Of a DNA stretch of 64,000 nucleotides, positions 7,175 through 13,719 are shown piece after piece. Positions within the stretch are counted from its first letter, which is position 1. The number at the start of each line of letters is the position of its first letter. Position numbers and translations under genes: made by a program. Where the stretch lies: assembly GCA_963707515.1 (NCBI GenBank), contig CAVPQI010000001.1:2170001-2234000 (forward strand). The letters are read 5' to 3'. The notes beneath the pieces are model-generated. The model ran no database searches, had not been told where the DNA came from, and worked only from the letters and a program-made list of their open reading frames with translations. This stretch comes from Sva-07 sp963707515 (GTDB lineage Bacteria; Actinomycetota; Acidimicrobiia; Acidimicrobiales; Ilumatobacteraceae).

Positions 7175-7289
7175 GTGGAGACGCGTCCACCGGATTCCTC
7201 GGAATCCGACGGACAGCGCCGACAGGGCTGGTGCCATCGGGGGGTTGGCACCGGCCCTTGTCGCGTCCGGGGGTAGTTCGCCCCCGGAC
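7175..7289 (+). ncRNA. candidate structured RNA with four hairpins and two alternative pairings
   Basis: Four helices can be drawn. (1) GTGGA 7175-7179 pairs with 7186-7190. (2) Bases 7191-7197 pair with 7202-7208, with a CTCG tetraloop. (3) A 16-bp stem joins 7220-7235 to 7247-7263 with one bulged U and one G-U pair, enclosing a G-rich 11-base loop; CGGAC 7210-7214 can extend it by pairing with GTCCG 7265-7269. (4) A nine-bp GC stem joins 7265-7273 to 7281-7289. Helix 4 and the outer part of helix 3 compete for 7265-7269, the layout of a switch or terminator. I do not match it to a known RNA family. It could be a 5' leader of the downstream SAM-hydrolase gene or a separate small RNA. Confidence 0.45.
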
Positions 7290-7292
7290 CGC

Positions 7293-7298
7293 TAGGTT
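7293..7298 (+). promoter_or_regulatory. -10 element of the SAM hydroxide adenosyltransferase gene
   Basis: TAGGTT, six bases, then ATG 7305. The start codon itself sits in a 14-bp palindrome (CGCCCCATGGGGCG, 7299-7312). If used, this promoter yields a leaderless mRNA that excludes the structured element upstream. Confidence 0.5.
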
Positions 7299-7304
7299 CG
7301 CCCC

Positions 7305-8186
7305 ATGGGGCGCCCCTACGACACGGTCACCTTTCTGTCCGACTACGGCACCGTCGACGAGTTCGTCGGCGTCGTGCATTCCGTGATCCGCGACCTCGCC
7401 CCGCACGCCCGCGTCATCGACCTCACCCACGGCATCCCCCCGTTCGACGTCCGCGCCGGGTCGCTGGCCCTCGCTCGCAGCATCCCCTACGTCGCCTCGG
7501 GCGTCGTCGTCGCCGTCGTCGATCCGGGGGTCGCCACGGCGCGCAAGGCGATCGCCGTCGAGGTCGCGGGCGGTGAGGGAATCCTCGTCGGGCCGGACAA
7601 CGGGCTGCTGGCCCCGGCAGTCGCGCTCGCCGGTGGCGCCGAGCGCGCCGTCGAGCTGACGAATCCGGAGCTCCAGCTGCCGTCACCGGGTGCCACCTTC
7701 GCCGGCCGTGACATCTTCGCACCGGCCGCCGCGCACCTCTGCAACGGCGTCGACCTCGGTGAGCTCGGGCCGGCGCTCGATCCCGACCTGCTGCTGCCCG
7801 GCATCGTCGCCCTCCCGCAAGCCGACGAGTCGCGCGTCATCGCCCAGGTGCTGTGGATCGACCAGTTCGGTAACGCCCAGCTGAACGTCTCGCCCGACGA
7901 CCTCCCGGCGACGTTCGGGGCACGCATCGAACTGCGCACCAGCTCGCCGACCGATCCCAGTGGCGGCGTCACGCGCAGCGTCCGCCAGGTCGCCACCTAC
8001 GCCGAGCTCGCCCGCGGCGCGGTCGGACTGGTGCTCGACTCGTCCGGCCTGCTGGCGGTGTCGATGGATCAGCGGTCGGCTGCCGAGGAGCTGCACGTTG
8101 CCGTCGGCGACCAGATCACGCTCCTGCCGGCCGACGACGACGACCAGCACACGGCCTCGGTGACGCTCGGCCGCCGTCGGCCGTGA
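7305..8186 (+). CDS. SAM hydroxide adenosyltransferase (DUF62 family)
   Basis: A 293-residue member of the fluorinase/chlorinase-like family, most of which cleave S-adenosylmethionine with hydroxide to adenosine and methionine. Family segments are VTFLSDYGTVDEFVGVVHSV, VIDLTHGIPPFDVRAGSLAL, VAVVDPGVATARKAIAVE, ILVGPDNGLLAPAV, FAGRDIFAPAAAHL and WIDQFGNAQLNVS. The 23-residue loop typical of true fluorinases is not evident, so halogenation is unlikely. It is preceded by the structured element at 7175-7289. A 27-codon frame begins 33 bases after its stop. Confidence 0.9.
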   Translation: MGRPYDTVTFLSDYGTVDEFVGVVHSVIRDLAPHARVIDLTHGIPPFDVRAGSLALARSIPYVASGVVVAVVDPGVATARKAIAVEVAGGEGILVGPDNGLLAPAVALAGGAERAVELTNPELQLPSPGATFAGRDIFAPAAAHLCNGVDLGELGPALDPDLLLPGIVALPQADESRVIAQVLWIDQFGNAQLNVSPDDLPATFGARIELRTSSPTDPSGGVTRSVRQVATYAELARGAVGLVLDSSGLLAVSMDQRSAAEELHVAVGDQITLLPADDDDQHTASVTLGRRRP

Positions 8187-8205
8187 GCGGCGGCGGCCAC
8201 ACCGG

Positions 8206-8211
8206 TACCCT
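8206..8211 (+). promoter_or_regulatory. -10 element of a very small gene
   Basis: TACCCT, seven bases, then GTG 8219. This spacing supports the small frame that follows. Confidence 0.35.
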
Positions 8212-8218
8212 GGACGAC

Positions 8219-8302
8219 GTGCGCCCCGCGACGACTCTGACCCTCGGGCTCCTGCTGCTGGCCATTCTCGTCGCCGGCACGATCTCGCTGATGCAGCTCT
8301 GA
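8219..8302 (+). CDS. 27-residue single-helix membrane peptide (putative)
   Basis: The frame reads V-R-P-A-T-T, then a hydrophobic run of about 17 residues (LTLGLLLLAILVAGTIS), then LMQL and TGA. A peptide of this kind would span the membrane once. Support comes from the correctly spaced TACCCT hexamer and from the composition; there is no homology I can cite. It lies between the SAM hydrolase gene and the acyl-CoA ligase gene. It could equally be chance coding in a short spacer. Confidence 0.4.
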   Translation: MRPATTLTLGLLLLAILVAGTISLMQL

Positions 8303-8379
8303 CCGTCGGCGTCGCCGCGGCCAACTACGCTCCGGCGTCGGACGACGAACGTTCGCACGCACACGGGGGAGCGACGGGC

Positions 8380-9963
8380 ATGAATCTCGCCGAGATCATC
8401 GACGGGCACGACGACGAGACCGTCGCACTGATCTCGCGCGGCCGGCAGACAACGTACGGCGAGTTGCGCCTGCAGGTCGCCGCGGTGCGCGGTGGGTTGG
8501 CGGACCTCGGCATCGGTGCCGGTGATCGCGTCGCCCTGGTGCTCGGCAACTCCCGCCACTTCGTCGTCTCCTACCTCGCCGCCGTCGGCCTGGGGGCGAT
8601 CGCCGTCCCCCTCAACCCGGAGAGCCCGGCTCCCGAGTTGACCAAGGAGATCGCCGGCGTCGATGCCGTGGCGGCGATCGTCGAGCGGACGGCCAGGGGT
8701 GGCTGGGCGGGCGTCGATCGTCGTGCGTTGCCGGGCCTCCGCCACGTCGTCCGCACCGATCCCACGACGGTCGCCGACTCGGGGAGATCGGGGGAAGCGA
8801 GCGACGGTGTCGACCACGGCGACATCGTCTCGTTCGACGACCTGCTGACGGCGCCGGCGGTGGCCACCGTCGATGTCGAACCGTCAGCGGTCGCCGTGCT
8901 CGTGTACACCAGCGGCACGGCGGGCGCGCCGCGGGCGGCGATGCTGACCCACGGCAACCTGCTCGCCAACATCGAGCAGAGCCGGTCTGCTGACGGTCAC
9001 GTCGATCGCGGTGACGTGATCTTCGGCGTCTTGCCCCTGTTCCACATCTTCGGGCTCAACGTGACGGTCGGCTTCGGCCTCGCGGTCGGGGCGACGCTGG
9101 TCCTCGTCCAGCGCTTCGACCCGGCGACCGCCGCCCAGTCGATCCGCGATCGCGGCGTCACCGTGATCCCCGGTGCGCCGGCGATGTGGACCGCTTTCGC
9201 CCACTTCGACGAGCTCCCCGCTGACACCTTCGCCTCGGTCCGCCACGCGCTCTCCGGCGCATCTCGACTGCCGGTGAGCGTGGCCGAAACGATGCGCGAG
9301 CGGTTCGGTGTGGTGGTGCGCGAGGGCTACGGCCTGACGGAGGCGTCGCCGGTGGTGACGACCTCGACCGGGATCGAGCCCCGCTTCGGCTCGGTGGGGC
9401 GTGCGCTCGAGGGTGTCGAGATCCGCCTCGTCAACGTCAACGGCGAGGCGCTCGTCGGCGACGTCGGTGAGATCCTGGTGCGCGGTCCGAACGTGTTCTC
9501 CGGGTACTACGGCGACGACGAGGCGACGCGGGCGGTGCTCGACGACGGCGGATGGTTGCACACCGGCGACATGGGGACCGTCGACGACGACGGCTACCTC
9601 TACCTCGTCGATCGGGCCAAGGACCTGATCATCGTCTCGGGGTTCAACGTCTATCCGGCCGAGGTCGAAGAGGTGCTCGCCCTGCACCCCGACATCGTCG
9701 AGGCGGCCGTGGTCGGCGTGCCCCATCCGCACACCGGCGAGGCGGTGAAGGCGTTCGTCGTCGCGACGCCCGGGGCACGCCTCGACGAGGACGACGTGAT
9801 CGACTTCACCCTCGACCGGTGCGCCCGCTACAAGTGCCCGACGAAGGTGATCTTCGTCGACCGCCTGCCACGCAACGCCACCGGCAAGGTGATGCGTCGG
9901 GGTCTCGACGAGACGCTCCGCTCCGGGGCGACGACCGTGCTCGATCCCGTCGCCGACGCCTGA
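8380..9963 (+). CDS. AMP-forming acyl-CoA ligase (long-chain fatty-acid-CoA ligase type)
   Basis: A 527-residue ANL-superfamily adenylating enzyme, expected to activate a carboxylic acid to its acyl-AMP and then to the CoA thioester. Core motifs in order: YTSGTAGAPRAAMLTHGNL (A3, P-loop), FGVLPLFHIFGLNV (A4), EGYGLTEASPVVT (A5), WLHTGDMGTVDDDGYLYLVD (A7), RAKDLIIVSGFNVYPAEVEE (A8) and the catalytic lysine in NATGKVMRRGL (A10). GGGGGAG six bases before ATG 8380 is a strong ribosome binding site, unlike most genes here. The substrate is probably a fatty acid, by resemblance only. It immediately precedes rex. Confidence 0.9.
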   Translation: MNLAEIIDGHDDETVALISRGRQTTYGELRLQVAAVRGGLADLGIGAGDRVALVLGNSRHFVVSYLAAVGLGAIAVPLNPESPAPELTKEIAGVDAVAAIVERTARGGWAGVDRRALPGLRHVVRTDPTTVADSGRSGEASDGVDHGDIVSFDDLLTAPAVATVDVEPSAVAVLVYTSGTAGAPRAAMLTHGNLLANIEQSRSADGHVDRGDVIFGVLPLFHIFGLNVTVGFGLAVGATLVLVQRFDPATAAQSIRDRGVTVIPGAPAMWTAFAHFDELPADTFASVRHALSGASRLPVSVAETMRERFGVVVREGYGLTEASPVVTTSTGIEPRFGSVGRALEGVEIRLVNVNGEALVGDVGEILVRGPNVFSGYYGDDEATRAVLDDGGWLHTGDMGTVDDDGYLYLVDRAKDLIIVSGFNVYPAEVEEVLALHPDIVEAAVVGVPHPHTGEAVKAFVVATPGARLDEDDVIDFTLDRCARYKCPTKVIFVDRLPRNATGKVMRRGLDETLRSGATTVLDPVADA

Positions 9964-9972
9964 CCGGCGGCT

Positions 9973-9990
9973 TTGTGAAAACGTGCACGA
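9973..9990. promoter_or_regulatory. probable Rex operator controlling rex-hemACD
   Basis: TTGTGAAAACGTGCACGA resembles the Rex operator TGTGAA-N4-TTCACA: the left half-site is perfect and the right half has two changes. It overlaps the -35 region of the TAACGT promoter of rex, where binding would block transcription. Rex is known to autoregulate and to control rex-hemACD in Streptomyces, so the position fits. Confidence 0.6.
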
Positions 9991-9996
9991 GCGACC

Positions 9997-10002
9997 TAAC
10001 GT
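9997..10002 (+). promoter_or_regulatory. -10 element of rex
   Basis: TAACGT, nine bases, then ATG 10012. The Rex-type palindrome ends seven bases upstream. Confidence 0.45.
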
Positions 10003-10011
10003 GATTGCCGC

Positions 10012-10716
10012 ATGGCTGGCCAACGAACCCGACGGCGGATCCCCGAAGCGACGGTCGCCCGCCTGCCGGTGTACCTGCGGATCCTCGCCGAGCGCTTCGA
10101 GGCCGGCGTCACCAGCATGTCGTCCGAAGAGCTCGCCGAGTACGCCGGGTTGAACGCCGCCAAGGTGCGCAAGGACCTCAGCTACCTCGGCAGCTACGGC
10201 ACCCGCGGCGTCGGCTACGACGTCGAGTTCCTCGTGTACCAGATCCGCCGCGAGCTCGGCCTCACCCACGACTGGCCGGTCGTCATCGTCGGCGCCGGCA
10301 ACCTCGGTCAGGCGCTCGCCGGCTACGGCGGGTTCGGTGACCGTGGTTTCCCGGTCGGCGGGATCGTCGACGTCGACGAGTCGAAGGTCGGCTCCGTCGT
10401 CGGTGGCGTGCGGGTCCGTCACATGGACGAACTGGCGCAGGTCGTCCACGGCCGCAACATCTCGATCGGGGTCATCGCGACACCGGGCGGCGCCGCCCAG
10501 CAGGCCGCCGATGCGCTGGTTGCCGCCGGCGTGACGAGCCTGTTGAACTTCGCCCCGACCGTGATCGGCGTGCCGCACGGCATCAGCGTGCGCAAGGTCG
10601 ACCTGGCCGTCGAACTGCAGATCCTCAGCTACTACGAACAGCGCCGGGCGACGTCCGCGCCGACTCCCGGCCTGCGTGCAGTTCCGGGCGGTCCGCGCCG
10701 GGGCGCGACGGCGTAG
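10012..10716 (+). CDS. rex: redox-sensing transcriptional repressor Rex
   Basis: A 234-residue repressor that reads the NADH/NAD+ ratio: it binds DNA when NADH is low and releases when NADH rises. The N-terminal winged helix contains RLPVYLRILAERFEAGVTSM, SSEELAEYAGLNAAKVRKDL and SYLGSYGTRGVGYDVEFL. The C-terminal Rossmann domain has VVIVGAGNLGQALAGYGGF and IGVIATPGGAAQQAADALV. A probable operator sits upstream of its own gene. It heads the order rex-hemA-hemC-hemD known from Streptomyces, linking heme supply to respiratory state. Confidence 0.94.
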   Translation: MAGQRTRRRIPEATVARLPVYLRILAERFEAGVTSMSSEELAEYAGLNAAKVRKDLSYLGSYGTRGVGYDVEFLVYQIRRELGLTHDWPVVIVGAGNLGQALAGYGGFGDRGFPVGGIVDVDESKVGSVVGGVRVRHMDELAQVVHGRNISIGVIATPGGAAQQAADALVAAGVTSLLNFAPTVIGVPHGISVRKVDLAVELQILSYYEQRRATSAPTPGLRAVPGGPRRGATA

Positions 10717-10719
10717 GGT
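10714..10719 (+). promoter_or_regulatory. -10 element of hemA
   Basis: TAGGGT, nine bases, then ATG 10729. The hexamer overlaps the rex stop codon, so hemA may be transcribed both with rex and on its own. Confidence 0.45.
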
Positions 10720-10728
10720 TGGTGCGAC

Positions 10729-11994
10729 ATGTCGATTCTCGTCGTCGGGATCAACCACCGCAGTGGGCCGCTCGAGCTGCTCGAGCGCGTCACCGTGTCG
10801 ACCGACGACGTCGGCAAGGCCGTTGCCGGGCTCGCCCGTCGTGACAACGTGCGCGAAGCCGTGGTCGTGTCGACGTGCAACCGCACCGAGGTCTACGTCG
10901 TCGCCGAGCGGTTCCACGGTGCGTACGGCGACGTGCGCGACCTGCTCTGCCAGCTCGGTGAGCTCGATGCCGAGGCGCTGACCCCGCACCTCTACAGCCA
11001 CCACGACCAGGCGGCGATCACCCATCTGTTCGAGGTCGCTGCCGGCCTCGACTCGGCGGTGCTCGGCGAGAGCGAGATCCTCGGCCAGGTGCGCGCCGCC
11101 TGGGAGGTCGCCCATCGCGAGGGCGCCGCCGGTGCCACGCTCAACCAGCTCTTCCGCATGGCGATCGAGACGGGCAAGCGGGCACGCAACGAGACGAGCA
11201 TCGGCCGCGGCACGGCGTCGATCAGCCATGCCGCCGTGGAGATGCTCAGCGACACGCTCGGCAACCTCGACGGACGGCGTGTGCTGGTCATCGGTGCCGG
11301 CGCGATGGGTGAGGGCGTCGCTGTCGCCTTCCATCGGGCCGGCGGCGCCGACATCATCGTCGCCAACCGCACGGTCGAACGCGGTGTCGCCCTGGCCGAC
11401 CGTGTCGGTGGCATCGCCGTCGGCTTCGACCGGCTCGCCGAAGCGATCGCCGCCGCCGACGTCGTCGTCGTCGGCACCGGTGCCGACGAGGCACTCGTCA
11501 CCGCGCCGTTCGTCGCCGACGCGCGCGAGGCTCGCAGCGCCGGCCGGGCGTTGCACATCGTCGACCTCGGCGTGCCACGCAACGTCGATCCCACCGTCGC
11601 CTCGCTTGCCGGGATCACGCTGTGGAACCTCGACGATCTGCGTGACTGGGCCGATCGTGGCCTCTCCCACCGCGCCGCCGAAGCCGAGCGCGTGCGGGCG
11701 ATCGTCGGTGAGGAGGTCGAGCGCTTCCTCGTCGATGCCACGGCCCGTCAGGCGGCGCCGCTCGTCGCCTCCATGCGCGACGCCGCCGAGCAGGTGCGTG
11801 CCGCCGAGCTCGAACGCTTCGCCGGGCGCCTCGGCTCGCTCGACGACCAGCAGCGCGACGCCGTCGACGCTCTGACCCGGGCGATCGTCGCCAAGCTCCT
11901 GCACGAACCGTCGGTGCGCTTGAAGTCGCAGGTCGGTACCCCACAGGGCGAGCGCAACGCCGCCGCACTGCGCGACCTGTTCGACATCGGGTGA
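10729..11994 (+). CDS. hemA: glutamyl-tRNA reductase
   Basis: A 421-residue NADPH enzyme that reduces glutamyl-tRNA to glutamate-1-semialdehyde, the first committed step of the C5 heme pathway. The N-terminal catalytic domain has GINHRSGPLELLERV and the nucleophile Cys50 in STCNRTEVY. The NADPH domain has VLVIGAGAMGEGVAVAF, and the C-terminal dimerisation helix ends ALRDLFDIG. hemC starts inside its stop codon (GTGA), so the two are translationally coupled. HemL, which acts next on the unstable product, is encoded at 18.5 kb. Confidence 0.96.
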   Translation: MSILVVGINHRSGPLELLERVTVSTDDVGKAVAGLARRDNVREAVVVSTCNRTEVYVVAERFHGAYGDVRDLLCQLGELDAEALTPHLYSHHDQAAITHLFEVAAGLDSAVLGESEILGQVRAAWEVAHREGAAGATLNQLFRMAIETGKRARNETSIGRGTASISHAAVEMLSDTLGNLDGRRVLVIGAGAMGEGVAVAFHRAGGADIIVANRTVERGVALADRVGGIAVGFDRLAEAIAAADVVVVGTGADEALVTAPFVADAREARSAGRALHIVDLGVPRNVDPTVASLAGITLWNLDDLRDWADRGLSHRAAEAERVRAIVGEEVERFLVDATARQAAPLVASMRDAAEQVRAAELERFAGRLGSLDDQQRDAVDALTRAIVAKLLHEPSVRLKSQVGTPQGERNAAALRDLFDIG

Positions 11995-12875
11995 ACGCGT
12001 CACCGGACGCTCCGGGCACCTTGCGGATCGCCACCCGCGGTTCCCGACAGGCGACCTCCCAGGCAGACGCCGTGGCCCGGGCGATCACCGCCGCCACGGG
12101 ACATCCGACGGAGCTGGTGCTCGTCGAGACGACCGGCGACCGACGCCTCGACGTGCCGCTGCACACGATCGGCGGCCAGGGCGTGTTCGTCAAAGAGGTG
12201 CAGCGTGCCGTGCTCGACGGGCGCGCCGACGTCGCCGTGCACTCCGCCAAGGACCTGCCGTCGGAAACGGCTGCGGGGCTGCACATCGGCGCCTTCTGCG
12301 CCCGTCGTGATCCGCGTGACGCACTGATCGGGGCCCGTCTCGACGAGCTCGCCGAGGGTGCCACGGTGGCGACGGGATCGGTCCGTCGACGCGCCCAACT
12401 GACCGCCGTGCGGCCGGACCTGCGCTTCGTGGAGTTGCGCGGCAACATCGATGCCCGCCTGTCGAAGATCCCCGACGGCGGTGCGATCGTGATGGCGATC
12501 GCGGCGCTCGAGATCCTCGGGATGACCGACCGGGTCGCCGAGGTGCTCGACGTCGAGCGGTTCGTGCCGGCCGTCGGCCAGGGGTGCGTCGCGGTCGAGT
12601 GCCGCGACGACGATCAGCCGACCACGATGGCGTTGCGGACGGTCGACGATCCGGGCTCACGCCGTGCGGTCGAGGTCGAGCGGGCGTTCCTCGCCGAGCT
12701 CGGCAGCGGTTGCTCGCTGCCCGTCGGTGCCCACGTCCGTGGTGACCGGATGCTGACGTTCCTCGCCGATCCCGACCAGGGCACGTTCGCCTCCGAGGTC
12801 GTCGTGCTCGACGGAGGCGACGAGCACCAGCTCGCCCGGGCCGCGGCGCGCGGCCTGCGCGAGGCGATCGGGTGA
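11991..12875 (+). CDS. hemC: porphobilinogen deaminase (hydroxymethylbilane synthase)
   Basis: A 294-residue enzyme that assembles four porphobilinogens into hydroxymethylbilane. Family motifs are LRIATRGSRQATSQADAVAR, VFVKEVQRAVLDGRADVAVH, SAKDLPSETAAGL, ATGSVRRRAQL and the dipyrromethane-cofactor cysteine in ELGSGCSLPVGA. GTG 11991 overlaps the hemA stop codon, and its own stop overlaps the hemD start in the same way. Confidence 0.96.
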   Translation: MNASPDAPGTLRIATRGSRQATSQADAVARAITAATGHPTELVLVETTGDRRLDVPLHTIGGQGVFVKEVQRAVLDGRADVAVHSAKDLPSETAAGLHIGAFCARRDPRDALIGARLDELAEGATVATGSVRRRAQLTAVRPDLRFVELRGNIDARLSKIPDGGAIVMAIAALEILGMTDRVAEVLDVERFVPAVGQGCVAVECRDDDQPTTMALRTVDDPGSRRAVEVERAFLAELGSGCSLPVGAHVRGDRMLTFLADPDQGTFASEVVVLDGGDEHQLARAAARGLREAIG

Positions 12876-13621
12876 CCAGCGCGCTCGCCGGACGGCGGGT
12901 GCTGGTCACCCGCGAACGCCCCGGCGACCTGGCACGACGGCTCACGGCGCTCGGCGCGATCGTCGATCACGTGCCGCTGATCGCCGTCGCCGAGCCCGCC
13001 GACGGCGGGGCTGCGCTCCGCCAGCAGCTCGCCGAGCTCGACCGGTACGACTGGCTCGCCGTCACGTCGCCGAACGGCGCCGAGCGGGTCGGTGCGGCCG
13101 CACGATTCGCCACCGAGCTGCGGCTGGCGGCCGTCGGCACGGCGACCGCCGCCGTGCTCGCCGCCGGCGCCGGCCGGTCCGTCGACCTCGTCCCCGCCGA
13201 GCAGCGCGGCGCCGCGCTCGCCGCGGCGTTCGTCGACCGCCACGATGCGCCGCAACGGGTGCTCGTCGCCCACGCCGAGCGGGCCAACCCCGATCTCGTC
13301 GACGGGCTGCGTGCCGCCGGGCACGAGGTGACCGAGGTCGTCGCCTACCGGACGGTCCTCCGCGTGCCCGATGAGGCCGATCGTGGCGCCGTCGGGCGCG
13401 CCGATGCGGTCGCCTTCGCCAGCGGCTCGGCCGTCGAGGGTTGGGTGGAGGCGTTCGGCCGGCAGCTCCCCGAGGTGGCCGTGGCCATCGGGCCGACCAC
13501 TGCCGCCGTTGCGGAACGACTGGGACTCAAGGTCACGGCCGTCGCTGCCGATCACTCACTCGACGGTCTCGTGACCGAACTCGAACGACAACTTGCCCGT
13601 TCGGCTGCCGGCGGATCGTGA
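12872..13621 (+). CDS. hemD: uroporphyrinogen-III synthase
   Basis: A 249-residue enzyme that cyclises hydroxymethylbilane with inversion of ring D. The sequence is poorly conserved in this family. Support comes from RVLVTRERPGDLARRLTALG at the N-terminus, WLAVTSPNGAERV, the mid-protein VLVAHAERANPDLVDGL, the AFASGSAVEGW segment and AIGPTTAAVAERLGL, plus its place directly after hemC with a four-base GTGA overlap. In Streptomyces HemD is fused to a methyltransferase; here it stands alone. Confidence 0.92.
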   Translation: MTSALAGRRVLVTRERPGDLARRLTALGAIVDHVPLIAVAEPADGGAALRQQLAELDRYDWLAVTSPNGAERVGAAARFATELRLAAVGTATAAVLAAGAGRSVDLVPAEQRGAALAAAFVDRHDAPQRVLVAHAERANPDLVDGLRAAGHEVTEVVAYRTVLRVPDEADRGAVGRADAVAFASGSAVEGWVEAFGRQLPEVAVAIGPTTAAVAERLGLKVTAVAADHSLDGLVTELERQLARSAAGGS

Positions 13622-13719
13622 ATGCGCCAACGGGCACTCGCATTCCGCACGACCGAACGACCTGCAACAATGGCTACGACAGCGAACAGGGACACCGAGA
13701 CAGACAGGTGAGGAACCAA

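Noticed and set aside
7175..7276. A 33-codon leaderless leader peptide (GTG 7175 to TAG 7274-7276)
   Set aside because: Third-codon-position GC is well below that of nearby genes, there is no run of regulatory codons, and the same bases are better explained by paired stems. It is kept only as an alternative reading of the structured element.
7175..7290. 6C RNA on the minus strand
   Set aside because: One loop would contain six C residues on that strand, but the second C-rich loop required by the family is absent.
8346..8355. CGAACGTTCG as a LexA/SOS box before the acyl-CoA ligase
   Set aside because: Actinobacterial boxes have GAAC and GTTC separated by four or more bases. Here they are contiguous, so the match is only a short palindrome.
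8884..12003. A very long minus-strand open frame (over 1,000 codons) opposite the acyl-CoA ligase, rex and hemA
   Set aside because: Its product is a low-complexity mix rich in Asp, Arg, Gly and His, and it lies wholly opposite genes with clear motifs. High GC content removes stop codons on the reverse strand. The same holds for long frames opposite 18.4-21.3, 29.8-32.3, 35.0-37.0 and 45.4-46.9 kb.
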